Below are positions 9,289 through 17,451 of a DNA stretch of 39,256 bases, in pieces. The notes under the pieces are model-generated. The model was not told where the DNA came from. It ran no database searches and worked only from the letters and a program-made list of their open reading frames with translations. The position numbers and the translations under genes are program-made. The stretch's first letter is position 1, and each line of letters starts with the position of its first letter. Where the stretch lies: assembly GCA_020832415.1 (NCBI GenBank), contig JAFIES010000001.1:1-39256 (forward strand), given 5' to 3'. Origin of the DNA: Balneolaceae bacterium (GTDB taxonomy: Bacteria; Bacteroidota; Rhodothermia; Balneolales; Balneolaceae).

Positions 9289-10050
9289 ATGCCAACAGCC
9301 TTAACACGTGCCATTAGTCCTCTGCTTGGTGAGTGCGAACTCACCCATCTTCACCGTGCTGAAATTGATATTAAAAAAGCTCAAAAGCAGCACGGTGATT
9401 ACGAGAAAGCACTCGAAAAAATGGGTTATACCATCCGCAGAGTGGCGGACGCCCCCCATCTGCCGGATGGGGTATTTATTGAGGATACGGCCGTAGTTTT
9501 TCCGGAGCTTAGCATTATTACGCGCCCGGGTGCAGAATCCCGAAGGCCGGAAACAGAAAGTGTGGCTGTAGTCCTTTCGAAGTATCGCAATTTAAAAACA
9601 ATCACCTATCCCGGCACTCTCGACGGAGGTGATGTTCTGACTCTTGGAAACCAGGTGTTTATTGGCATCTCGAAACGCACAAACAGTGAGGCTATTCAAC
9701 AATTCTCTGATTTCCTCAAACCGTATGGCTACTCTGTTAAGGGTGTCCCGGTAACAAAATGCTTGCACCTTAAAACAGCTATCGCTGTGATTGAAGATGA
9801 TCTGCTGCTGATTAACCCGGAATGGATTGACGAGTCTCTGTTCCCTTCCCACCAATACGATTTTGTACATACAACCGAACCCTATGGTGCCAATGTAATT
9901 TGTAAAGATAACCTGGCACTTTGCCCAAAAGCCTTTCCAAAAACTGCAGATTGGCTTAGAAAAAAAGGGTACGATGTTATCCTCATCGATCAGTCTGAAA
10001 TGGCTAAAGCCGAAGCGGGACTCACCTGTTCCAGCATTCTGATTGATTGA
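9289..10050 (+). CDS. Dimethylarginine dimethylaminohydrolase-type amidinohydrolase (DDAH family)
   Basis: The 253-residue protein has the amidinotransferase/DDAH fold signatures in order: FIEDTAVVF near residue 65, LDGGDVL near 108, the catalytic His at H160 in CLHLKTA, and the nucleophilic Cys at C247 in GLTCSSIL. DDAH hydrolyses N-methylated arginines to citrulline and methylamines. Arginine deiminase-like or ornithine-forming activities also occur in the wider family, so the substrate is not certain. It has no signal peptide and is cytosolic. The start ATG follows a purine-rich stretch (ggaagagtagaaatc) that overlaps the protease stop. Coupling to a peptidase could mean both serve arginine and peptide catabolism, which is inference. 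Confidence 0.92.
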   Translation: MPTALTRAISPLLGECELTHLHRAEIDIKKAQKQHGDYEKALEKMGYTIRRVADAPHLPDGVFIEDTAVVFPELSIITRPGAESRRPETESVAVVLSKYRNLKTITYPGTLDGGDVLTLGNQVFIGISKRTNSEAIQQFSDFLKPYGYSVKGVPVTKCLHLKTAIAVIEDDLLLINPEWIDESLFPSHQYDFVHTTEPYGANVICKDNLALCPKAFPKTADWLRKKGYDVILIDQSEMAKAEAGLTCSSILID

Positions 10051-10069
10051 AAAAACATTCTTGCAAAAC

Positions 10070-10113
10070 GTGTTTGTGGTTGAATGCCCCGCAAACTTGC
10101 AGGAATTTTTTTT
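10070..10113 (+). terminator. Probable intrinsic terminator of the protease-DDAH operon
   Basis: Twenty bases after the DDAH stop, CTTGCAA pairs with TTGCAGG and GTTTGtGG pairs with CCcGCAAAC, with a small bulge between the two helices. A run of eight T residues follows at 10106-10113. The placement between convergent genes fits termination of plus-strand transcription. Confidence 0.6.
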
Positions 10114-10153
10114 GACCACTGAAATGCAATAGAACCTGACTAAGACCAGAAAT

Positions 10154-11602
10154 TTATCGCTCTATTTTTGTGTGAATAAATTGTCTGTGGGCTCTCACCT
10201 GGTAAATATTCCCATCTTCATCGCGATCAAATTCCAACGTTTCGCCATCGGAACCATCATCCCGTACCCGAACAAAAACATCACCTTCAAGATGCCTGTA
10301 TAGTGTAAGATTATCACCCGGATTATCCGTTGGAAGTGAAAGCGATGCAAGCTTATCTCCCCAGGGAGTTACATATTGCTCACCATGGTTAAATACAAAA
10401 TACCCGGCATACTCTGACAGGTCCGGCACTCCGTTATCATCTTCCGAGTTCTCATCAGCTGACGATTGCGGTACTTTTGTGAGTATACTATGTATCCCCA
10501 TGGCATATTTGTTAGGATTTACTCCATTTGCATTGATGATTACGGAGTAGGCGCGTTCACTATCCGGATTCAACCGCCAGGTTGATTGAAACCCCGGGCA
10601 ATAGCCACCATGGCTTACCCATTTTGAGCCATCACCACCTCTACTCACAGCAAAACCAAGTCCCCAGGTTGTATCCCATCCGGGATCGGTGTAGTGCACG
10701 TTTTGCATATATCGAAGTGTGGATGGTTTCAGAATATCGGCAGAATCAGAATCAAGAAGCCGAATTTGCCAGCGGGCAAAATCAGCCAGGTCCAGAACGT
10801 TTGATGTGAATCCCGCGGCTGCCATCATGCCATTCGCATTGAAATAGTTGACAGTTTCCCGTGTGCCATCTCGCATCATAGGGCTATAACCCATTGCAAG
10901 TTCGCTGCCGTGCAGCTCTTCCGGCATATACGTTCTGGTATCATTCAGATTGAGAGGCTCAAAAATCACACGATTTACATAATCCTCAAACGGCTCACCG
11001 GAAACTTCTGCCACAATCTCACCCAGCAACATCATACCGAGATTGCTGTACTGAAAGTAGGTTGCAGACGGATAGAGTGTCTCCTGGTTACTGAGCTCAT
11101 CAATAATTACATCTCTTTCCGGGAAATTGTACACAGGGCCAACCCAATACGGCAAATTCCCTTCTCTCGGCAACCCGGCTGAATGGGTAAGCAGTGATCG
11201 AACAGTGATGGGTGCGGTGTCAGAAAATCGCTGCTCAAGATTGTACCACGGCAAAAGGTCTTCGATTCGATCATCAAGGCGAAGTTTCCCATCTTCATAG
11301 AGTGTCATTATCGCGATGGATGTAAAAAGTTTGGAAATGGAGCAGATACTACCGAGAGTTGAAGTGCTGTACGGCAATTCGGTTTCTCTGTTTGCAAGGC
11401 CAAAAGCACCTGACCAGAGCAGCTCATCCCCTTCTACTGCAGATGCAGATATTCCGGGCAGCATGTCGTAATCGGTTTGAGCATCCAGCCAAACCTCAAT
11501 CAGGTTGAATGCCTCAGAGTAGTCTTTTTCTCCACTTTGGGAAAAAAGTGATAGTGGCAGGATGAGTAAAAACGGAATCAGAAAGATCTTTTTCATGAGC
11601 AT
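10154..11602 (-). CDS. Exported serine hydrolase of the class C beta-lactamase/penicillin-binding family
   Basis: The 482-residue protein carries an N-terminal signal peptide (KKIFLIPFLLILPLSLFSQ). The beta-lactamase-family triad motifs are present: S88-x-x-K91 in SISK, Y185-S-N in QYSNLG, and H331-G-G in SHGGYCPG, the counterpart of KTG. The last 100 or so residues, with YAGYF and LTLYRHLEGDVFVRVRDD, form the small beta domain common in these esterase or peptidase homologues. The family includes D-amino peptidases, esterases and beta-lactamases, so the substrate cannot be told. A second ATG two codons downstream (11596) is an equally good start. The gene converges on the DDAH gene. Confidence 0.9.
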   Translation of the reverse strand: MLMKKIFLIPFLLILPLSLFSQSGEKDYSEAFNLIEVWLDAQTDYDMLPGISASAVEGDELLWSGAFGLANRETELPYSTSTLGSICSISKLFTSIAIMTLYEDGKLRLDDRIEDLLPWYNLEQRFSDTAPITVRSLLTHSAGLPREGNLPYWVGPVYNFPERDVIIDELSNQETLYPSATYFQYSNLGMMLLGEIVAEVSGEPFEDYVNRVIFEPLNLNDTRTYMPEELHGSELAMGYSPMMRDGTRETVNYFNANGMMAAAGFTSNVLDLADFARWQIRLLDSDSADILKPSTLRYMQNVHYTDPGWDTTWGLGFAVSRGGDGSKWVSHGGYCPGFQSTWRLNPDSERAYSVIINANGVNPNKYAMGIHSILTKVPQSSADENSEDDNGVPDLSEYAGYFVFNHGEQYVTPWGDKLASLSLPTDNPGDNLTLYRHLEGDVFVRVRDDGSDGETLEFDRDEDGNIYQVRAHRQFIHTKIER

Positions 11603-12133
11603 GATTAGGTTAATTAGCAGATCTTCTATTAATAGCTAAAAACCAAACTTCCCGCAACCATTTGTTTTCGGTTGATTAAAATAACGTGAGTTCGATATAA
11701 ATTCTTTGAATTTGACAATCAAAAAGTCTCCTCCTTTTCAAGGAGGGCTCATTTTTTGAACGCGTTAGCGAATTTAGGGGTGGTTTAAACCAGCTTATGA
11801 ACTAAATTATCAACTTTGTAGTCCTACTCAAAGTACTGTAACCACCCCCGGCCCCTCCTTATGAAGGAGGGGAGCCTCTTTTTCCAAATTCTTATATCGA
11901 ACTCATGTTAAAAAAAACACTAACCCGAAAGGCCGTAACCTAATCAAGTTAGTGCTTAGGATAGTAAGCTCTCACTGATTCATTATTATTGTTTTGTAAC
12001 ATGGCTTGATTTCTCTCTTATTAACTCGACTCTATGCTTACTCTGACTCATTATGCTCATTATGTCAACTTCACATTGGTTACAATGGCTATGCCTGTAA
12101 TCAATGTGTATATACACTTTTCATCAAACTCTT
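11603..12133. other. Gene-free region containing a MITE-like element
   Basis: Nothing coding is supported here. The region holds the inverted-repeat element at 11682-11910 and an AT-rich stretch next to the small exported protein. Confidence 0.5.
11682..11910. mobile_element. MITE-like element with 19-bp terminal inverted repeats
   Basis: The left end taacgtgagttcgatataa (11682-11700) is inverted at the right end as ttatatcgaactcatgtta (11892-11910) with one mismatch. Inside are further complementary blocks: ctcctccttttcaaggaggg and ggggtggtt near the left, aaccaccccc and cccctccttatgaaggagggg near the right. The whole 229 bases could fold into a long cruciform. No transposase frame is present, so it would be a non-autonomous element or a structured intergenic repeat. 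Target duplications were not clear by eye. Confidence 0.65.
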
Positions 12134-12424
12134 TTATAAACCAGCAATTATCTGGTCAATTTTTTTTTCCGGAGCACCTCTCCAAAATCCTTGCGAACCC
12201 CAACCGGCTGATTTGCCGGTTAACTTTTCGCTTACAACATCAACCGACTCTATTTGATACTGATCGATATTTGGAACTGATTCCATTTCTTTCACATCAA
12301 TCTCAGTAAGTAATTGCAGTTGCGCGGGCATTGCTGCTTTATCAGTTGAGGTTAAGAATACAACCACCACAAAAACTGAAAAAATCAGAAGCAAAACTGC
12401 TTTAGCTGATCTACCTGTTTTCAT
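12134..12424 (-). CDS. Small membrane-anchored or exported protein of unknown function
   Basis: I do not recognise this 96-residue protein. The ATG at 12424 was chosen over an in-frame start at 12469 because ACGGAGGATGCAAAC, a good Shine-Dalgarno with normal spacing, precedes it. The N-terminus is basic (MKTGRSAK), then a single hydrophobic helix (AVLLLIFSVFVVVVFL), so it is an inner-membrane anchor or uncleaved signal. The rest is polar and ends with GWGSQGFWRGAPEKK. The frame has normal codon use and a well-formed start, which supports a real gene. It lies downstream of the large hybrid kinase, with palindromic GTTACAT boxes in the 275 bases between. Confidence 0.6.
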   Translation of the reverse strand: MKTGRSAKAVLLLIFSVFVVVVFLTSTDKAAMPAQLQLLTEIDVKEMESVPNIDQYQIESVDVVSEKLTGKSAGWGSQGFWRGAPEKKIDQIIAGL

Positions 12425-12504
12425 GTTTGCATCCTCCGTAGTTATCTGTTCGTTTGTTTCTGTGAACAATCTACAGCGAACCTGTGAAAATGCTTTATGG
12501 CTAC

Positions 12505-12589
12505 GTTACATTGTGTTGTTCTTATGTTACATTTTGGCAATTTTCTGCCTTAAAATGGCTCTTTTGTGGATTTTAGCCATGTAACATAA
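12505..12589. promoter_or_regulatory. Operator-like cluster of GTTACAT boxes
   Basis: TTATGTTACAT (12522-12532) and ATGTAACATAA (12579-12589) form a perfect 11-base inverted repeat with 46 bases between. A third box, GTTACAT, lies at 12505-12511. They are 80-165 bases upstream of the start at 12424. Such spacing fits an AraC-type or dimeric regulator site. The link to the neighbouring hybrid kinases is inference. Confidence 0.4.
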
Positions 12590-12698
12590 AAGAAAATGAA
12601 AAACTTCTTGTCTCTTGATTTTTCATTTTCCGGGAGGATATAATTAGTGTAAGCGGAATAAAACTATTATGAAACAGCAGGCAATATATGGGTAATTT

Positions 12699-15600
12699 TT
12701 AAGCTGCCGTAAGATATTCAGTTGGTGTTTTACTGAATTGTTCACGGAAAGATTTTGAGAATTGGGCCACACTTTTAAACCCTGTTGAGTAGGCAACTTC
12801 ACTCACTGTACCCATATTCTGTTTCAGCAGATCGGCACCACGCTCCAGGCGCATTCGTTTTATCATGGCGCTTGGTGTTTCTCCCGTAAGTTCTTTAAGG
12901 CGCCGGAAGAGGTGCGTTCTGCTTTGAAACATTTTTTCCGCAAGATCTTCAACCGAAAACTCTTCGTTCTGCATATTTTGCTGAACAATTTGCCTTATCT
13001 GCTCAAGGTATTGTTCATCGGCCGATTCCATCTCAACCGTATCAGGATGAATAGATTTTTTCTGATCGGTAATATGCCCGCCCTGCCGTTCGTAATATTT
13101 TTGAAGACGTTTTTGTCGCTCAATCAAATTGTGCACGCGGATGGTTACCTCTTCCATACTGAATGGTTTGGTGAGATAGTCGTCTGCTCCAATTCCGAGT
13201 CCTTCAAGTTTATCCTCAGCTTCTGCGCGTGCTGTGAGTAGTATGATGGGCAGGAAATCTGTTTCAGGTTCATTCCTGAGATTTTTCAATAGCGTAAATC
13301 CATCACCATCGGGCATCATAATATCAGAGATGATCACATCCGGTGGGAAATTCTTAATCTTATCCAGAGCTTTATTACCTGATGCCGCCTCAATCACTCT
13401 GTACTCATCTGAAAAATGATCCCGCAAATAGCTTCTGATATCTATATTATCATCAACTACGAGCAGTGTTTTTCGGTCATCATCTTCATCACGAGTTTGA
13501 TCACCATCGTCAATTACAGTAACCTTGTCGGGCAGCAGGAACTCTTCAAGCCCCGAATCACTCACTTCCAGTTTCAGGTCTGCCAGTTCCTCATCCCGAA
13601 CAATTACCAAAGGAATCCGGACGATGAATGTAGCTCCTTCACCGGGTGTGCTCTCAACCTCAATAGTTCCGGCATGCTGCTCTGTGATCTCTTTTACAAG
13701 GGCGAGGCCAATTCCTGTGCCCGGCTGCATTTCTGATTTTTCAGCCTGATAAAACCGATCAAAAAGGCGCGGTAAATGTTCCGGCGATATTCCCTGCCCG
13801 GTATCTCTCACAGTAATCACAGCAAATTCTCCGCTGCTTTCCAGTGCAAAGATTACTTTCCCGCCTTCGGGAGTGAATTTAAACGCATTTGATAACAGGT
13901 TGGAAATTACTTTTTCAAACTGTTCGGGATCGAATGATGCGATGATTTTCTCATCCGGAATGTTGATTTCGAAAGCGATATTATATCGCTCAGAGGCACC
14001 CACAAAGCGCGATGTAAGGTATCTGAGGTATTGATTTAGCTCGGCAGTATCGGGTTTAAGTTTAAAAAGATTGGCCTCGAAACGAGCCAGGTCCATCAGC
14101 TGTGTAACCAATCTCATGAGGCGTTTGGCATTCCGTGTGGCCATATCAACCTGAGCTTTACCGGCTTCTGTAAGTACTCCATATTTCTCTTTATGAAGAT
14201 TTTCGAGCGGGGCAATCGTAAGGGTTAACGGTGTTCGGAATTCGTGGCTGATATTGGCAAAAAAGCGGCTCTTTTCGGCATCAAGCTGTTGTAGTTTTTC
14301 TGCCTGTGCTTCGGTAATTTTTTTCTCCTCCCGCAGCTCTTCGGTTCGTTTATTTACAACATCCTCAAGATACACTTCGCGTTTTCTCAAATTTCTGAGG
14401 CGGTAACGATCCACCCCATACAGAAAACCTGCAATAAGCAATACATAGAGTGAATACGCCCACCAGGTGTGCCACCACGGTGGTAAAATTGTAAAAGCAT
14501 ACTCCCCGATGTTGCTGATGGAACCATACGTATTCATCGCCCGAACCTGCATCACAAAATCGCCGTGTGGAAGGTTGGTATAATCCCTGAAGGTTTCAGG
14601 TGACCAGCTTGACCAGTTACTATCAAAACCTTCAAGTTTAACCTGATAACGCGTACTGCTTAGATCATCAAAGAAATTTGTTCCATACCTGAACCTGAGT
14701 GCATTGTTTTGATAACTGTATGAAGCGGCCGTGAGTTGCGCCCCTCTGTTTCCACCAAACAGCAGGTCTTCGTTGTTTGAAACTTCTCTTATGAAGGCAT
14801 TAAATTCTATTCCATCAGGATATTGCGAATTACTGTCGAACCGAATTAATCCGTCTGCGATACCAATCCAAATAATGCCGTCATCTTCAGGGTAAATGTA
14901 CTGAATGCCGCCGGACGGAGTCCTGCCCAGAGCTTTTCGATAAAGCGAATCGGGTTGATGGGTTAGAGTTGTGATGTAACCGCTGCCTTTATTCGTGGAA
15001 ACCCAATACCGGCCATCATTTCCGCTAACCAGCCTGCTGAAGCTCATAAGCTCATCAGAGTCGGATGTAATCTCTGTAATATTTGGTGTAAAAGGATTAT
15101 CGGGGTTCCAGGGGTCGCTTGGCCTAAAGAGGCCCGAAGCAGTAAGGATAAATACATTTCCCTCTACAGAGCTTACATTCACGGTATTGCTGTTAAAATA
15201 ATCCTGATTGCTGAACCGCTGAATGATTTGTGCATCAGAAGAGATGTCGGCACGTATCAATCCCTGGAATTCTGTGCCAGCCCAAATTATACCATCATCA
15301 TCCTGCACGAGGCTGTAGACCTGTTCTGTTACTCCGTCCAATTCCAAAATCTTTTCCCATTCACCATTCCGGTGTGTAACAAGCACAATTCCATCCAGGT
15401 GGCCAACAAGATATAGTTCAGGATCAAAATCAGAACGTCTTATAGTAACTGCTTCGAGATCGGGAACCACTATTGTGGTTCCGCTCTTTTCCACTGATAC
15501 CAGCCCTGCACTTGTGGTCAGTAACAATCCATTCTCTGTTTGCAGCAACCTTCTGTTGTTGTTTGTGGTAACGGGTACAGAAACAAGCCTTGCCGGCTCT

Positions 15601-16697
15601 CCATTTTCACCGGGCTGCAAGTAGTTTATCGTTGAGGAAGATGTGGCAAAAATTGTGGCGTTATGGCGCGCAATCCCTTCAACAGATGATGAAATTCCAA
15701 CTGAACGATCGAAATAGGTAACCGGACTTGAGATCTCTATTCTGGAAAGTCCGTTCGTGGTAGTAACCCATAAATTATTGAATCGGTCGGTAAAGACATT
15801 GGAGCTCTGATTGGTTGGAAGCTTTTCCTGGTCATTAAAAATTCTCAATATAGTTCCGGCATAATTGGTCAGATAGACTCCGCTTCTGATGGTTGCGAAT
15901 GCATAACCCACCCCCTTTACTTCCGTTACGTTATAGAGGTCCATCTCCCCAAGAATTGGCGAAATTTCCATTTCAACCGGTTCAAACGTTTCTCCATCGT
16001 AAGAAAAAGTACCATCTCTTGTGGCAACAAATACAGATCCATCGGGTTGCCGGTTCATATACCAAATTGCTCTCTCTTCAAAAAGCTCCCCACCCTCAAC
16101 AAACTCGAATGTACTCCCGTTTAACCGCTTTAAGCCAATTTCAAGATCCACTGCATAAATATCATCTCCAACAGTGTGTATTCGTTCAAATCGCTCCTCC
16201 GGCAAAAGAGTGTGCAGAGAATCGTTTCTGTCGAGGTGAAAAATAGCGGCCCTTGTTCGGAAGAAAATACCATCGGATGTAGCTACAGTTTCCCACACAT
16301 CTTCAAAATTTCTGATCTCTTCAGGTACACGATCAAGAAATGAGACATATTGGGGCTGACCCAGTGAATCTGATTTGATTTCACCTATATCATTTACGGA
16401 TCCCACAAAAATTCGATTATCTGCACCCAAAGCCATTGAACGAACCAAACGTCCACCTGCAACTTCAATCATTTTCCACTCTACACCATCGTACTCTAAG
16501 AGGCCGTTCCCATTTGCGATATAAATAAGGCCCTTATCGTCCTCAAGAGCTTCCCAGTTTTGATTGTGTCCATTATACTCAGATGGCATAAATTGCTGAT
16601 AATAGAATCTGCCTGCTTCAGGATGGAACTGAGCGTAAAGAGCCGAAACCGGCACGCAAATAAATAGAATCAGAAGTGAAATTACATTGCGGCTCAT
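12699..16697 (-). CDS. Hybrid two-component system protein: periplasmic propeller sensor, histidine kinase, receiver, AraC DNA-binding domain
   Basis: This 1332-residue protein has the full HTCS architecture. There is a signal peptide (MSRNVISLLILFICVPVSALYA), then two-component-regulator-propeller blades to about residue 680 and a Y_Y_Y domain near 690-740. One transmembrane helix (about 745-765) and a short coiled coil lead to HisKA with H818 in NISHEFRTPL. HATPase_c follows with NLLSNAFKFTPEGG, DTGQGIS and GTGIGLALV. The receiver has phospho-acceptor D1125 in SDIMMPDGDG, and the last 110 residues are an AraC helix-turn-helix. It should sense a periplasmic ligand and bind DNA itself. HTCS proteins in Bacteroides control polysaccharide loci, but no carbohydrate gene is nearby. 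Its kinase and output halves closely match those of the protein at 22485-24713. Confidence 0.95.
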   Translation of the reverse strand: MSRNVISLLILFICVPVSALYAQFHPEAGRFYYQQFMPSEYNGHNQNWEALEDDKGLIYIANGNGLLEYDGVEWKMIEVAGGRLVRSMALGADNRIFVGSVNDIGEIKSDSLGQPQYVSFLDRVPEEIRNFEDVWETVATSDGIFFRTRAAIFHLDRNDSLHTLLPEERFERIHTVGDDIYAVDLEIGLKRLNGSTFEFVEGGELFEERAIWYMNRQPDGSVFVATRDGTFSYDGETFEPVEMEISPILGEMDLYNVTEVKGVGYAFATIRSGVYLTNYAGTILRIFNDQEKLPTNQSSNVFTDRFNNLWVTTTNGLSRIEISSPVTYFDRSVGISSSVEGIARHNATIFATSSSTINYLQPGENGEPARLVSVPVTTNNNRRLLQTENGLLLTTSAGLVSVEKSGTTIVVPDLEAVTIRRSDFDPELYLVGHLDGIVLVTHRNGEWEKILELDGVTEQVYSLVQDDDGIIWAGTEFQGLIRADISSDAQIIQRFSNQDYFNSNTVNVSSVEGNVFILTASGLFRPSDPWNPDNPFTPNITEITSDSDELMSFSRLVSGNDGRYWVSTNKGSGYITTLTHQPDSLYRKALGRTPSGGIQYIYPEDDGIIWIGIADGLIRFDSNSQYPDGIEFNAFIREVSNNEDLLFGGNRGAQLTAASYSYQNNALRFRYGTNFFDDLSSTRYQVKLEGFDSNWSSWSPETFRDYTNLPHGDFVMQVRAMNTYGSISNIGEYAFTILPPWWHTWWAYSLYVLLIAGFLYGVDRYRLRNLRKREVYLEDVVNKRTEELREEKKITEAQAEKLQQLDAEKSRFFANISHEFRTPLTLTIAPLENLHKEKYGVLTEAGKAQVDMATRNAKRLMRLVTQLMDLARFEANLFKLKPDTAELNQYLRYLTSRFVGASERYNIAFEINIPDEKIIASFDPEQFEKVISNLLSNAFKFTPEGGKVIFALESSGEFAVITVRDTGQGISPEHLPRLFDRFYQAEKSEMQPGTGIGLALVKEITEQHAGTIEVESTPGEGATFIVRIPLVIVRDEELADLKLEVSDSGLEEFLLPDKVTVIDDGDQTRDEDDDRKTLLVVDDNIDIRSYLRDHFSDEYRVIEAASGNKALDKIKNFPPDVIISDIMMPDGDGFTLLKNLRNEPETDFLPIILLTARAEAEDKLEGLGIGADDYLTKPFSMEEVTIRVHNLIERQKRLQKYYERQGGHITDQKKSIHPDTVEMESADEQYLEQIRQIVQQNMQNEEFSVEDLAEKMFQSRTHLFRRLKELTGETPSAMIKRMRLERGADLLKQNMGTVSEVAYSTGFKSVAQFSKSFREQFSKTPTEYLTAA

Positions 16698-16792
16698 TCT
16701 TGGTGTAGTACTAAAGGATTGAATAAACAGATTTCAAAACGCGGTATGGACTGCAAAAATTACAGAGCCGAATAGTAAGACTCTATATAGAT

Positions 16793-16809
16793 ATAGTATT
16801 CAATACTAT
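16793..16809. promoter_or_regulatory. 17-bp palindrome upstream of the large hybrid kinase
   Basis: ATAGTATT-C-AATACTAT is a perfect 8-base inverted repeat about 96-112 bases upstream of the ATG at 16697, inside an AT-rich promoter-like region. It could be an operator. A separate hairpin AACGGCG/CGCCGTT lies at 16861-16888, just after the end of the upstream operon; its T-run is on the plus-strand side. Confidence 0.35.
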
Positions 16810-16973
16810 CAATCAATAAGTTGTTAAAAACTGCTGTTAAAGAAATAATGAATATCACCGAACGGCGAACCTCAGGGAGTCCGCCGTTTTTAAAGTCCGG
16901 CTAACCGCTTATATATTAATCGTTAATTAAAAACGCAGATTGATCGACTCAACTCAAAAAATGGTTGCAGTAA

Positions 16974-17402
16974 TTAGCCTATTACAAAAATTCTCGGGGG
17001 TGAGTCTCCCGTTGCAAAAACAAGATCACTGTGTACAAATATAGCATATGTGTAGGTGCCTACTCGAATATTCCTGCCTACAACAAGATTCAGAATGTTA
17101 CCATCTCGTATGGTTCGGTTTCCGTCGCCAAATAGTGCGTCATCGTCAAACTGAAAAGATAAATCAGACCCTTCGGCAGTCCAGCGGACCCGATCACCCT
17201 TTCTGACAAAAACAGTACCGGTTGATTCATCATCTTTGAGAACTACCTTCCACTCGCCATCTATCTGTTTCACAACCAGCTCATGCAGAGTGGATTGTGC
17301 CTCAGCGGATGGTTCCTGAGCTTCAAAATACCCGCCTGAATTGCCTGATAAAAAAGTCATCCCAAAAAGCATGATGGCTATATGTATACATTTTGTTTTC
17401 AT
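16974..17402 (-). CDS. Small exported cupredoxin-like protein, last gene of the kinase-phosphatase operon
   Basis: The ATG at 17402 was preferred over a start at 17474, which would overlap the kinase gene and lacks a signal. The 142-residue product starts MKTKC and has a hydrophobic stretch typical of an export signal. The mature part is beta-rich: VFVRKGDRVRWTAEGSDLSFQF, IRDGNILNLVV and GTYTYAIFVHS resemble plastocyanin/cupredoxin strands (the V-x-KGD-x-V-x-W pattern). The usual copper ligands (His, Cys, His, Met in the C-terminal loop) are not evident, so copper binding is doubtful. It begins 49 bases after the kinase stop. It may be a periplasmic partner or sensor of the kinase, which spans the membrane; that is inferred from position alone. 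Confidence 0.65.
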   Translation of the reverse strand: MKTKCIHIAIMLFGMTFLSGNSGGYFEAQEPSAEAQSTLHELVVKQIDGEWKVVLKDDESTGTVFVRKGDRVRWTAEGSDLSFQFDDDALFGDGNRTIRDGNILNLVVGRNIRVGTYTYAIFVHSDLVFATGDSPPRIFVIG

Positions 17403-17451
17403 AATTATTCCGTTACGTTGGTTGTTGTTGGTTAATACAAGTTTTTGAAAT

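Noticed and set aside
12006-12309. Plus-strand open frames around 12.0-12.3 kb
   Set aside because: They overlap the minus-strand small membrane protein, which has a strong Shine-Dalgarno, and the translated sequence lacks domain-like features.
16861-16892. Intrinsic terminator of the kinase operon
   Set aside because: The hairpin AACGGCG/CGCCGTT is good but its T-run is on the plus-strand side, whereas the operon is on the minus strand.
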